Under the pieces are notes generated by a model. It searched no databases and was not told the origin of the DNA. It worked only from the letters and a program-made list of their open reading frames with translations. A stretch of 64,000 bases of DNA. Origin: Nocardia otitidiscaviarum NBRC 14405. Lineage in GTDB: Bacteria > Actinomycetota > Actinomycetes > Mycobacteriales > Mycobacteriaceae. Positions 46,167 through 54,423 of the stretch are shown here, piece by piece (within the stretch, counting starts at the first letter, position 1; each line of letters opens with the position of its first letter). Made by a program: the position numbers and the translations under genes. The stretch lies in assembly GCF_000308635.1 (NCBI RefSeq), contig NZ_BAGD01000106.1, positions 186,001 to 250,000 on the forward strand, read 5' to 3'.

Positions 46167-46820
46167 GTGAGCAGGGGTGACGAGAGTGTGGATGAGGTCG
46201 CCGCCGAGGTGGCCGAGCCGCGCGGCGGGCGGCGGCGGGAGCAGACCCGGCAGCGGTTGCTGGACGCCGCGTTCGACGCGTTCGCGGATGAGGGGTTCGG
46301 GCGGTGTTCGGTCGAGCAGGTGTGTGAGCGGGCCGGGTTCACCCGGGGCGCGTTCTATTCGAATTTCACCTCGCTCGAGGAACTGTTCCTCGCCATGTGG
46401 GAGCAGCGCTCCAGCCGGATGCTGAGCGAGGTGCGGGCGGTTCTGGACGCGCCCGCCGCGGTGACGGTGTCGCAGCCGCGACAGGTGGTGGAGCATGTGC
46501 TGGCCGCGGTTCCCGTGGACGACAAGTGGTTTCGCATCACCTCGGAGTTCACGGCGCACGCCCTGCGCACCCCGGCGCTGCGCCGGGCCATGGTGGCTCG
46601 GGAGGAGTCGATCGCCGCGGCCCTGATCCCCGTGATCGTGACGCTGCTGGAACGCGCGGGACGCATCGTCCCCGATCCGCGCGCCCTGGGCCGCGCACTG
46701 GTCGCCGTCCACGACGGCACCCTCGCCCAATGCCTGCTGGAACCGGACAATCCCGCCGTCCGCGAGGGACGGGTGGACCTGTTCCTCCAGGTCGTGCTGG
46801 CCTACAGCACCCCCGCCTGA
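46167..46820 (+). CDS. TetR-family transcriptional regulator
   Basis: 217 residues. Helix-turn-helix at about residues 23-70: TRQRLLDAAFDAFADEGFGR, then VEQVCERAGFTRGAFYSNF with SLEELFLAMW. The C-terminal domain is variable; ligand unknown. Its end overlaps the convergent phosphotransferase gene by 19 bp. No clear palindrome was seen at its promoter, and no obvious target is adjacent except perhaps udgB upstream. Confidence 0.88.
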   Translation: MSRGDESVDEVAAEVAEPRGGRRREQTRQRLLDAAFDAFADEGFGRCSVEQVCERAGFTRGAFYSNFTSLEELFLAMWEQRSSRMLSEVRAVLDAPAAVTVSQPRQVVEHVLAAVPVDDKWFRITSEFTAHALRTPALRRAMVAREESIAAALIPVIVTLLERAGRIVPDPRALGRALVAVHDGTLAQCLLEPDNPAVREGRVDLFLQVVLAYSTPA

Positions 46821-47752
46821 TCCGTGAGCCCGTCCAGCGCCCGCACCAGGCGGCCGAGGCTCTGTTCCCGAAGGTCCGGCATATCGTTCTCGATCCCGTG
46901 CAGGATGTCGTCGGCCGGGTCGGCGCAGGTCCAGAACTCCAGCTTGCGCACCAGCGACGCGTCCAGCTCCCGCCCGCGCCCCTGCTGCACCTGCCGCACG
47001 AAGTCGGCACCCGCCTCCGCCCACAGGTAGCACAGGTCGTAATCCGGATCCCCGACCTGCGTATCCCCGAAGTCGATTACTCCGCTGATGCGATCGCCCT
47101 CGATCAGCAGATGATCCAGGCTCACATCCCCGTGGATCAGGGTCGGCCGGTACGCGAAATTCTCCGCATCGCCCAGGTACCGCTCGTACACCGCCACCAA
47201 CCGCCGCCCCCGCTGCGCATCCAACAGCGGCACGACCTCGTCCTCCAGCATGTCCAGGGTCTCCGAGAAGTCCGCCCGGAAATCGGCCACCTCCACCCCC
47301 AATTCGACCGCCCGCTCCACCGGAAACGCGTGCACCTGCTCCAGAAACTCCGCCACCTGCCGCGCCGTCCCCGCCCCGAGCAGCCCACGCCGATGCCACT
47401 CCTCCGGCAGCACCACTTCACCCGGTACCACCGGATACACACAGAACTCCCCCGGCCCCAACGGATTCGGCGCCGTGAACGCGAACCGCGGAATAGGCAG
47501 CCCCACCCGCGGCCCCAACTCCGGAAGCAACCGAGCCTCCCGCACCATCCCCTCCGCCCCCCACTCCCCCTTCGGCAACCGCATCACATACCGCCGCTCC
47601 CCCACCGCGACGATCATCGCCACACTCTCCATCCCCGCCCCCAACACCGCGATCTCCCCCGCGGCCAACTCCACCCCCAACTCCCCGGCCCCCGCCAAGG
47701 CCCCCCGAACCCGCCCGTCCCAATCCCCCGGCAGCTCGATACTCGCACTCAT
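46802..47752 (-). CDS. Aminoglycoside phosphotransferase-like (APH) family kinase
   Basis: 316 residues from ATG 47752 (GGGGGTGG upstream; GTG 47758 possible). Kinase-fold motifs: Brenner-type catalytic LIHGDVSLDHLLI, metal-binding GVIDFGDTQVGDPDYDL, and N-lobe YVMRLPKGEWGAEGM. Similar proteins phosphorylate aminoglycosides, macrolides or small metabolites such as choline; nothing here points to resistance in particular. Convergent with the TetR gene. Confidence 0.85.
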   Translation of the reverse strand: MSASIELPGDWDGRVRGALAGAGELGVELAAGEIAVLGAGMESVAMIVAVGERRYVMRLPKGEWGAEGMVREARLLPELGPRVGLPIPRFAFTAPNPLGPGEFCVYPVVPGEVVLPEEWHRRGLLGAGTARQVAEFLEQVHAFPVERAVELGVEVADFRADFSETLDMLEDEVVPLLDAQRGRRLVAVYERYLGDAENFAYRPTLIHGDVSLDHLLIEGDRISGVIDFGDTQVGDPDYDLCYLWAEAGADFVRQVQQGRGRELDASLVRKLEFWTCADPADDILHGIENDMPDLREQSLGRLVRALDGLTDQAGVL

Positions 47753-47881
47753 GTCCACCCCCGAATCCTAAACACCCCCACAACCGATTTTCCGCCCCAA
47801 ACACCCCTCTGACCAGCCGATTCGTCCTCCCCTGAACCCACCTGCTAAAGTTCTTCACCGCAGACCGGAAACGGACTGCAC

Positions 47882-47954
47882 GGGGCTATAGCGCAGTTGG
47901 TAGCGCGCTTCGTTCGCATCGAAGAGGTCAGGGGTTCGATTCCCCTTAGCTCCA
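47882..47954 (+). tRNA. tRNA-Ala (anticodon CGC)
   Basis: 73-nt cloverleaf without encoded CCA. Acceptor GGGGCTA pairs with TAGCTCC and contains the G3-U70 pair that defines alanine tRNAs. D arm GCGC/GCGC, anticodon stem CTTCG/CGAAG with loop TTCGCAT (anticodon CGC at 47915-47917), T arm AGGGG/CCCCT with TTCGATT loop, discriminator A. Reads GCG codons. It is followed by an integrase remnant, so its 3' end was probably used as an attachment site. Confidence 0.97.
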
Positions 47955-47972
47955 CTTTCAGAGGCAGTGAAA

Positions 47973-48009
47973 AAACCGCCCCTGACCTGGTAAGGGTCAG
48001 GGGCGGTTT
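47973..48009. terminator. Bidirectional terminator between tRNA-Ala and integrase remnant
   Basis: Perfect 15-bp stem (47973-47987 and 47995-48009) with a 7-nt loop, and A-rich 5' and T-ending 3' flanks, so it works in both directions. It lies 18 nt after the tRNA and 12 nt from the integrase stop. Confidence 0.85.
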
Positions 48010-48021
48010 GCTGTTCCGGGA

Positions 48022-48940
48022 CTAGCTGGAATCTTGTTCGTCGGTGCCGGTCCGCAGTCCGTCCGCAGCGTCGGTGTTAGCTGCCCGCGCCGCGCGGTCG
48101 AGAGCGTCCGCGACCGCCTCCAGATTATCGGGGGAGAGATCGGCGTAGGTATCGAGGGTCATCGCTGCCGACTTGTGCCCGAGCATGATCTGTACCGCCT
48201 TGGGGTTCGCGCCCGCGCTGATCGCCAGCGACGCAGCGGTGTGCCGAAGGTCGTGCGGGGTGACGATGGGGAACTCCGGCGTCTTGGCTTCCCCCGTCTT
48301 CGTGATCTCCTCCGCGCGAGCCCGTTTGATGGCTGCTCGGAACCGCCGGACCGCCGGTACCAGTACGCGCGGCCGGTAGGTCGACACCCGCAGGACTTCC
48401 CCCTCGGCGGAGGTGAACACCAACGCATCGCGATCCTTGCCCCGCATGAGCACGGCGAGTTCGGCGACCAGGAACCGCGGGAACGGGACCGAACGGCGTT
48501 TGTAGCCCTTCGTGGTATCCCACACCAGACGGCCGTCCGCCTCCGCCACAGCTTCGCGGATATCGACGCGGCAGCGGAGCATGTCGAATAACGCCACACG
48601 CAAGGCCGCCATCTCACCCCAGCGCAGCCCGGCATAGGCGAGAAACCTTACCGCCGTAGCATTTTCGGTCACCTCGTCGGCAAGCTGCGCGACCTGAGGT
48701 GGGTGAGGTACCCGCGGCGCCGGTGCCGACGTTTGGGCAGCTTCACCCGAGCACACGGATTACGCGGGATCTGCCGCTCTTCCACCGCGGCCTCACAGAT
48801 ACCGCGCAGGATGCCGACCGCGTTCTCGATAGTCGACACCCCCGCGCCGTTGTCGACCATCTCCGCGACCCAAGCCCGCACGGCCGGAGTGCGGATATCG
48901 CGCACCGCGGTTGTCGCCCAGCGCGGTTCGACATGCGCCC
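48022..48940 (-). pseudogene. Tyrosine integrase, frameshifted and 5'-truncated
   Basis: The catalytic domain is intact in one frame (48022-48690): LAYAGLRWGEMAALR with the first Arg, TPHDLRHTAASLAI with His-x-x-Arg, MLGHKSAAMTL, and the nucleophile Tyr in LDTYADLS. The core-binding domain continues in another frame (about 48700-48938, AHVEPRWATTAVRDIRTP to RRRGYLTH). A single-base change near 48697 would rejoin YLTH with PQVAQLADEV. The N-terminal arm-binding domain (about 70 residues) is missing, so the protein cannot be functional. Confidence 0.85.
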
Positions 48941-49660
48941 GCCAGGGTCGTGCACCACCTTCGGTGCCGCCGAAACCGAATGCTTCACCGTCACCGGAGG
49001 CCGGGAGTTGCGCATGATCGCCATCCCGGTCCTCGGGCCCTTCGGATCGGTGAACGCCGTCGCCGTGTGGACCGTGCCCGCAGTGACCCCATTCCTGAAA
49101 TCCCGAAAATCGGGTCCGTTGAGTGGAACGCCGCAGGCATCGCGACCAGCACACCTCCGGCTCAATACCTGCTGCGACTGTCCTACCTCGACACACCCGC
49201 CGCCCACACGGTGCCCGAAAGCTGGCAGGCTTCCACAACTTCACCGACAGGCCAGGCTTCTTCTCCCTGTTCAACCTCGACAACCCCACCGACCGATGGG
49301 CAGGAACCGCGACCAAAATCTACGAAGACGGCAACGCCCACCAGCTCCACATCGCCGCCCACGCCTCCGGCACCGGCCCCGACCGCACCATGGCTCACCG
49401 AACCCGATAGCCCGCTGGCCGGATGGCGTCACCACAATCCCGAACTCGATAACGGCAGCCACATGCTGGCCGCCACCACTTGCTACGAACTCGCGACCAA
49501 CGTCCGCCGATACACGAGCCCGCGTGCGCTTCACCCCCAACGATGCCTGGCTCACCCTCGACGCCCGCTGGAACCGTATCGCCGACGGCGAACGACCCAA
49601 GCCCTCCTCGACGTCACCCCGATCTCCCCGAACCCGATCCCCCCAGTGACCAACTGCAGC
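48933..49660 (+). pseudogene. PAS/GAF-like (DUF5593-type) protein remnant with several frameshifts
   Basis: Successive pieces of what looks like one protein appear in different plus-strand frames: TTFGAAETECFTVTGG with MIAIPVLGPFGSVNAVAVW; IGSVEWNAAGIATSTPPAQY with LLRLSYLDTPAAHTVPESW; GFFSLFNLDNPTDRWAGTAT with KIYEDGNAHQLHIAAHASG; LAGWRHHNPELDNG; RVRFTPNDAWLTLDARWNRI; and TQALLDVTP. At least four frame changes are needed. The pieces resemble actinobacterial PAS/GAF-type proteins often paired with ANTAR or HTH domains. Its left end abuts the truncated end of the integrase. Confidence 0.65.
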
Positions 49661-49775
49661 CTCTGCCACGACATGCACACAATCCGGCCTGCCAGCAACT
49701 GAACGCCCCCAAAGCCCCTGCCTACTGCCCATCCAGACCTATCCTGAATCACGATTCAATCCGGCCTGTCCCGCG

Positions 49776-50177
49776 CTACTCGCGGATAGAGGCTGGGGAA
49801 GGGCCTGGGGGCCTCCGTGAGATGGTGAAAAGCGGATGGTCTCGCTGGCCTTCGAACGCCACCTCGTCGCCGAATTCCTCTTTCAAGCTCAACGCAAACA
49901 GGCTCAGGTAGGTAATCAACGACACGGCGATTTCCGGCCCCGCACGGTCGTACGTTCGAACCGTGAACTCCGATCCACCTTCGGTCGTGCGGATCACGAC
50001 GACCGCCTCCCTGAAGGTTTCCTGCGGCACCGGAATCTCGAAGGTCGAGAGGTCCGCTGCTTCCGGGAGGGTGAACCGCCAGTCGCTGCGCCACCACCCA
50101 TCGACCAGGACCGGGTCGGGGAAGTGGAAGAGCTGGATCGGCATGTCCGCATATCTGTCTGGCTGAGTTTCCCTCAT
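49776..50177 (-). CDS. Hypothetical protein of the island
   Basis: 133 residues from the ATG at 50177, with GAGGTG 5 nt upstream; the frame is open further but that part has no start signal. Pattern: IQLFHFPDPVLVDGWWRSDW, FREAVVVIRTTEGGSEFTVR, then a helix (SLITYLSLFALSLKEEFG). It may be an immunity-like or adaptor protein but I do not recognise it. A short in-frame remnant (50186-50340) stops 8 nt before its start and may be its former operon partner. Confidence 0.6.
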   Translation of the reverse strand: MRETQPDRYADMPIQLFHFPDPVLVDGWWRSDWRFTLPEAADLSTFEIPVPQETFREAVVVIRTTEGGSEFTVRTYDRAGPEIAVSLITYLSLFALSLKEEFGDEVAFEGQRDHPLFTISRRPPGPSPASIRE

Positions 50178-50185
50178 TGCGCACC

Positions 50186-50345
50186 TCACCCTGCGGGGTA
50201 TATGGACCAATGCGCTTCGCCACTGGCCAACAGCATGGCAATTATGGGGAACGATTCCGGCTTGAAGACCGACTGGTATGGAGTGTAGTCGGTCCGGAGG
50301 AGCCCCGCCGTTTCCAGGGACTTGACTGCGTGCGAGGGCAGGCTC
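50186..50345 (-). pseudogene. Truncated 3' end of an unidentified gene
   Basis: The last 50 or so codons (SHAVKSLETAGLLRTDYTPY, then FKPESFPIIAMLLASGEAHW) look like natural coding sequence and stop just before the 133-residue gene. The 5' part runs into the resolvase stub at about 50345, so the gene was probably cut by the transposon. The family is unknown. Confidence 0.35.
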
Positions 50346-50562
50346 AAGACCAGACATCCACGGGCCTGGTTTGTGGCGTGCGCCCCAGGACGCGGCCGTT
50401 GCAGTGCCGCCATCGGGTCAGCTGGATCAACTCGGGGCGGGAGGCGAGTTTGTCAGAGGCCTCGTCGATGAAGATCTGCTCACAGCCAGCGGCGGTGAAC
50501 ACGTCGTGCTGGGCTTCGGGGTGCTGGTCGCGGGTGGAGACCCGCCCGTTGCCGATTCGCAT
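50344..50562 (-). pseudogene. Serine resolvase/invertase, N-terminal stub
   Basis: The first 45 residues match the N-terminus of Tn3-type resolvases: GRVSTRDQHPEAQHD with the catalytic serine, AAGCEQIFIDEAS and RPELIQLT. After that the frame reads unrelated sequence and stops at 72 residues, whereas complete resolvases have about 190. It is the remaining left part of a Tn3-family element whose transposase stub lies at 52.6-53.2 kb. Confidence 0.8.
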
Positions 50563-50761
50563 GGCGGGGAGTGTATTGCGCACCCCCGACAGGTTGACGT
50601 TGACGCGGACATGGCAATCTTTACGAATCCGAGGCGCCCCGATCTGTGGGAACGGATTGGGTCGCACCGTGTCTCACCAACGATCGTTTTCGACTCGAGT
50701 GATCATCCACGTGTGTCGCAGCATGTGAGGCGGCCTGGCCGCCTCACACGCCTTCCGCTGG

Positions 50762-52357
50762 TCAGTCCTCAGCGGCCGCCCGATCCTCCTCACAGGCTTT
50801 CGGTTGCTCGAACGTGAATTCAGTGGCAGGTTCGCCGAACCAGCGGGACAGACAGTCGTCCAGGTCCTGCTGATCGTCGCCGATCCAGGCGACATGGCCG
50901 TCGGCGCGTAGCAGGACGCACGGACCATCCAGTTCCGCAGCGGGATCTGCGAGGTAGTCGACCCGGTCTGACCAGCCGCCGACGGTCAGGCGTTCGGTGC
51001 GGTCCAGCAGCAGGCCGCGCCCGCGATGCAGCAGACCGTAGAGGCGGCCCTGTTGCAGGTCGATGTCGGGCAGTCGGCGCCCGAGCAGGTCGGGCCCCTC
51101 GCCGAAGTCGTAGCGGATGCCGGTCGCGGTGATCTTCTCGATCAGATAGCGGCTCACCTCGTCGAAGTCCATCAATTCGGTGAGCAGCCTGCGCACCGCC
51201 TGCGGGCCTGGTTCGGTGGCGTGCAGTTCCATCTGGGCGCGCGTGTTGTCCAGCACGTCCGCGGCGACCGGATGGCGTTCAGCCTGGTAGGTGTCCAGCA
51301 GTGTTTCCGGCGCCCAGCCGCGGATCTGTGCGGCCAGTTTCCAGCCGAGGTTAACCGCATCCTGAATGCCCAGGTTCAAGCCCTGACCGCCGGCGGGCGG
51401 ATGGATGTGCGCCGCATCGCCGGCCAGCAGCACATGCCCGACCCGATAGCGCTCGGCCAGCCGAGTGGCATCGCCGAAGCGGGACAACCCGCGCGGGGAG
51501 TGTACGCCGAAATCGGTTCCGGCGAGGGCGCGCAACTGTAGTTTGAAGTCCTCGAGGGTGGGAGGCTCCGCGCGATCACTGACTCCCGCAGCGGGGACGA
51601 CAACGCTGTAGGTCCCTTCACCCACGGGCCGGAGACTGAATCGCTTGTTGGTCTTGTATATCTCGGCCGCCTTGGCGGCGATCTCCTCCTGTGACACATC
51701 CAGTTCCATCTCGCCCATCAGGGTGTCGTTGCGTGAGGGCTCGCCGGGGAAGCCGACGCCGAGCAGTTTGCGTACCGCGCTGCGCGCGCCATCGCAGCCG
51801 ACGAGGTAACGCGCACGCAACTGCTCACCGTCGGCAAGCTCGACGGTCGTCCCTTCGTCGTCCTGCTCGAAACCGGCCACCGCACAACCGCGCCGGACCT
51901 GCGCACCCAGCGCGATCGCATGTTCTTCGAGCAGGCGAACGATGACCGGTTGCTGGATGCCCAGCAGATAGGCGTACGCGGAATCCAGGCCTTCGGGCGC
52001 GGGTTTGGGAATGGCGGCGAAGATACCGCCGACCGGACGCCGCCTTCCGTGTTCGAGAATGCGATCCAGCAGTCCGCGCATCGCCATCAGCTCGAGACTG
52101 CGTATGTGCAGGCTGACTATGCGCACGAACGACGCGGGCTCGGTTTCCTTCTCCAGAACGAGTACCCGCACGTCGTGCAGACGCAGTTCGGCGGCCAGCA
52201 TCGCGCCGGTTGGTCCGCATCCGGCAATGATCACGTCGAACGTGAGGGGCGTGCGATCGGTGTCGGAGGACAGCGACCGGCGGTCGGAGACGTCACCAGC
52301 GGTGACATTGTGCTCGCGAACGCTGTCGTCGAGGCGGTTTTCGGAATTGAATTGCAC
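50762..52357 (-). CDS. rox: FAD-dependent monooxygenase, rifampicin monooxygenase (Rox)-like
   Basis: 531 residues, class A flavoprotein hydroxylase. FAD-binding GCGPTGAMLAAELR near residue 46, DG motif GCDGARSAVRKLLG near 188, and GDAAHIHPPAGGQGLNLGIQ near 316. Segments such as FPGEPSRNDTLMGEMEL, FGVHSPRGLSRFGDATR and YDFGEGPDLLGRRL closely follow my memory of Nocardia Rox, which hydroxylates and inactivates rifampicin. A 38-residue N-terminal extension is unusual. GTG start, AAAGG 8 nt upstream. It is bracketed by resolvase and transposase stubs and preceded by a possible leader peptide and hairpin. Aromatic polyketide hydroxylases are the alternative. Confidence 0.82.
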   Translation of the reverse strand: MQFNSENRLDDSVREHNVTAGDVSDRRSLSSDTDRTPLTFDVIIAGCGPTGAMLAAELRLHDVRVLVLEKETEPASFVRIVSLHIRSLELMAMRGLLDRILEHGRRRPVGGIFAAIPKPAPEGLDSAYAYLLGIQQPVIVRLLEEHAIALGAQVRRGCAVAGFEQDDEGTTVELADGEQLRARYLVGCDGARSAVRKLLGVGFPGEPSRNDTLMGEMELDVSQEEIAAKAAEIYKTNKRFSLRPVGEGTYSVVVPAAGVSDRAEPPTLEDFKLQLRALAGTDFGVHSPRGLSRFGDATRLAERYRVGHVLLAGDAAHIHPPAGGQGLNLGIQDAVNLGWKLAAQIRGWAPETLLDTYQAERHPVAADVLDNTRAQMELHATEPGPQAVRRLLTELMDFDEVSRYLIEKITATGIRYDFGEGPDLLGRRLPDIDLQQGRLYGLLHRGRGLLLDRTERLTVGGWSDRVDYLADPAAELDGPCVLLRADGHVAWIGDDQQDLDDCLSRWFGEPATEFTFEQPKACEEDRAAAED

Positions 52358-52369
52358 GATAGTGCCTTT

Positions 52370-52396
52370 CGGGAGTGCTGGTGAACGGCGCTCCCG
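52370..52396 (-). promoter_or_regulatory. Leader hairpin before the rox-like gene
   Basis: On the transcribed strand, arms 52396-52388 and 52378-52370 pair at 8 of 9 positions (one G-T type change) around a 9-nt loop. The 3' arm directly abuts the AAAGG ribosome-binding site of the rox-like gene, and the 5' arm begins 7 nt after the stop of the possible leader peptide. Confidence 0.45.
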
Positions 52397-52402
52397 GACG
52401 AC

Positions 52403-52456
52403 CTATCGCCCGACCATGATCCACGAGGGGAGCACCCATGTCGATACTGCGTTCAC
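52403..52456 (-). CDS. Possible 17-residue leader peptide upstream of the rox-like gene
   Basis: GTG start at 52456 with AGGAGG 8 nt upstream, reading MNAVSTWVLPSWIMVGR and stopping at TAG. It precedes a hairpin that touches the rox-like ribosome-binding site, the layout of translational attenuators of antibiotic-resistance genes. No known leader family; chance is possible given its length, but the Shine-Dalgarno is stronger than that of the rox-like gene itself. Confidence 0.4.
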   Translation of the reverse strand: MNAVSTWVLPSWIMVGR

Positions 52457-52572
52457 GGGTACCACCTCCTCGGTCTCTTGCACGGCCTCCGAAAAGGTAA
52501 CAGTGGTCGCCGTGGTTCACCAACAGGTTTTGCAGAGAATGAATCGCCCCCGAACACGCACCGCTCGGCTGG

Positions 52573-53165
52573 TTACAGGCCGTTGATGAGCGATGGCATG
52601 AGCATCGGGTCGAGGTCAGAAGAGGTGTCGCGGACACGCAACGGGCGGTAACCGGTGGGCCCGAGCTGGGCGAGCGCCAACTCTCCGACCGCGCCGTGCC
52701 ATTCGTCGGTGAGCGCGGCCAACGCGGCAGCCGGGTCGGCCGGTTTGTCGACCAGCCGGCAGAATTCGTCGCGCTGCGGCTCCCACTGCTGCGGCGTGAG
52801 CAGGTAGGCGGCCGGATCGGCGTAGCGGCGCGACCCCGGCACGAACACATCCCCGCTGCGCAGGCCGTCCCGCAACCGGAGCGCCACTTGGTCGGCACGA
52901 ACCCTGTTGGCGCGTCGTCGAACACCTTGCGGCGACCGGTCGCGTTCAGCTCGCGCAGCATATTCACTGCGGTCAGCAACTCCGTCGCAGCGGTGTCGCC
53001 GACGAACCGGACCGCCGACAACACCGCCGGGGTGAACTTCCGCAGATACGAATACGAGCTATCGAGGGCGGCCAGGGGCGTGCGAGCGGTCGCAATCGCT
53101 GCGGCCAGGTACACATCGGGCTCTCGCTGTTCCCGATCGAGTCCTCGTGCACCGCGCAACGGCAC
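52573..53165 (-). pseudogene. Tn3-family transposase fragment
   Basis: Two frames carry consecutive parts of a Tn3-type TnpA: first DVYLAAAIATARTPLAALDS with SSYSYLRKFTPAVLSAVRF and DDAPTGFVPTKW; then, after a frame change and an internal deletion of about 20-30 residues near 52880, RDGLRSGDVFVPGSRRYADP with AAYLLTPQQW. Intact TnpA has close to 1000 residues; under 200 remain. No catalytic DDE region is present, so the element cannot move itself. Confidence 0.82.
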
Positions 53166-53562
53166 TCACCAATACGTGGCGCGACTACGCATACCTCGTC
53201 CTCGATTCCCCCGACCAGCTGAACACCACGCCGGTCACCGCCAACCGACCGGTCAGCGCCGACCCACGGCAGCGATGTGCTGCTCGAACGCAGGTTAGGG
53301 ACGGAACGTCCCCGCAGCCTCCACTCCAAGTCGCCGCAATCGGTTCCGACACTGCCCGATATTGATGAGGGCGACGCGAGTGTCGGCCAGCCCGTCGGCA
53401 GATCGGTCGCCCGGTGTGCGGTTGATTCGTCGCATCGGGCTCGACGGATTGGGTCAACCCATTCACCGGGACACCTCTTTGCGGCCGTCGGCACCCGGAC
53501 CTACCGTCCCTGAGCAGGCCATATCGCTATCCGGTGTGGGCCGCATCACTCGAGGAGTATCC
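53166..53562. other. Gene-poor stretch at the island's right side
   Basis: 397 bp between the transposase stub and the phosphatase gene. A plus-strand frame near 53157-53365 (TALTNTWRDYAYLVLDS) looks partly like coding sequence but has no recognisable product. No terminal inverted repeat of a Tn3 element could be made out. The last 50 bp hold the promoter and GAGGAG site of the phosphatase gene. Confidence 0.4.
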
Positions 53563-54279
53563 ATGCAATCAATCGCATCCCGCCTGTCCACGATGGTCGG
53601 ATCGGTCGTCGCGGCGGTGGCAGTTGTGGCGGCTGGAGGCGGTACCGCGGTAGCGGCACCGCCTGGTGAAATGACTCTGACCTTCATCCGTCATGCGGAG
53701 TCGGCCGGCAACGCGTCCGGCCTCATCGACACCTCCGTCCCCGGTCCTGAGCTGACCGACAAGGGGTGGGTACAAGCTGAGGCTGTCTCCGGGGCGCTGG
53801 GGGACTGCAAGTTCATCGACGGCGTGTACGTCTCGACGATGGTGCGGACCCAGCAGACGGCGAAGCCGGTCTCGGAGCGGTGTGATCGTCCAGCGGTCGT
53901 CGAGAGCGGCTTCCACGAGATCGAGGCCGGGATCTACGAGGGCACCCCGGAGCGGGATGCGATGCGGGGCTATTTCGCCGCTCCGCTCCAGTGGATGCAG
54001 GGCAACCTGGATGCTCGCATCCCCGGCTCGATCAATGGCCATGAGTTCAAGCAGCGGATGGACGCCTCCATTCAGGGCATCCAGGATCGCGGCACCAAGC
54101 GTGCGGTGGTCTTCTCGCACGGCGGCGCCATGATGGTCTGGGCGGTGATGTCGCTCGACAACGTGGACGTGAGCAAACTGCAGACCGACCCGATTCAGAA
54201 CACCGGACGGGTGGTCGTGAAGGGGAAGCCGGGCAAGGGTTGGAAGCTCGTGTCCTGGGACGGCAGCCCCGCTGCCTGA
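53563..54279 (+). CDS. Secreted histidine phosphatase (phosphoglycerate mutase-like)
   Basis: 238 residues. Signal peptide of about 31 residues (MQSIASRLSTMVGSVVAAVA to AVAAP). Phosphatase core: TFIRHAESAGNASG with the catalytic His, VYVSTMVRTQQTA with Arg, FHEIEAGIYEG and FSHGGAMMVW with the second His. Exported acid-phosphatase-like members of this superfamily occur in mycobacteria and nocardiae. ATG with GAGGAG 6 nt upstream. A 25-bp perfect hairpin follows the stop, so it is monocistronic. Confidence 0.9.
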   Translation: MQSIASRLSTMVGSVVAAVAVVAAGGGTAVAAPPGEMTLTFIRHAESAGNASGLIDTSVPGPELTDKGWVQAEAVSGALGDCKFIDGVYVSTMVRTQQTAKPVSERCDRPAVVESGFHEIEAGIYEGTPERDAMRGYFAAPLQWMQGNLDARIPGSINGHEFKQRMDASIQGIQDRGTKRAVVFSHGGAMMVWAVMSLDNVDVSKLQTDPIQNTGRVVVKGKPGKGWKLVSWDGSPAA

Positions 54280-54286
54280 GCGCGTC

Positions 54287-54347
54287 CTCCGCCCGCCGAC
54301 CCCCATCAGGCACCCACCGATCGCCTGATGGGGGTCGGCGGGCGGAG
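54287..54347 (+). terminator. Perfect 25-bp stem terminator after the phosphatase gene
   Basis: Arms 54287-54311 and 54323-54347 are exact inverted copies around an 11-nt loop. It starts 7 nt after the stop codon. It is the longest perfect hairpin noticed in the window. Confidence 0.8.
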
Positions 54348-54423
54348 ACGGTAGTACTGATACCGAGTCCTACCAATGTCTTTCGAGAGCGGTGAACGAC
54401 GAGCGTTGACCTACAGTACGGGC

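Larger units (their letters stand above)
47955..53165. mobile_element. Decayed tRNA-Ala-associated genomic island
   Basis: From the tRNA-Ala 3' end to the transposase stub, nearly every mobile or regulatory gene is broken: frameshifted tyrosine integrase, shredded PAS-like gene, resolvase stub and Tn3 transposase stub. Two intact genes remain, a 133-residue protein and a rifampicin monooxygenase-like gene. I looked for a second copy of the tRNA 3' end as the far attachment site and did not find one, so the right border is set by the last recognisable mobile sequence. Confidence 0.65.

Noticed and set aside
45768..47399. 543-residue minus-strand open frame
   Set aside because: It runs through the UdgB, TetR and APH genes in a wrong frame; low-complexity Ala/Gly/Arg composition and no family motifs.
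47930..47957. Second attachment site matching the tRNA-Ala 3' end further right
   Set aside because: I scanned the island and flanks for the T-arm and acceptor sequence and saw no second copy, so no attachment repeat is annotated.
52358..52572. Rifamycin-associated element upstream of the rox-like gene
   Set aside because: No 19-bp palindrome of the expected kind was seen; only the leader frame and hairpin are reported.
53147..53365. 72-residue plus-strand frame at the island's right side
   Set aside because: It overlaps the transposase stub and lacks a ribosome-binding site and any recognisable motif.
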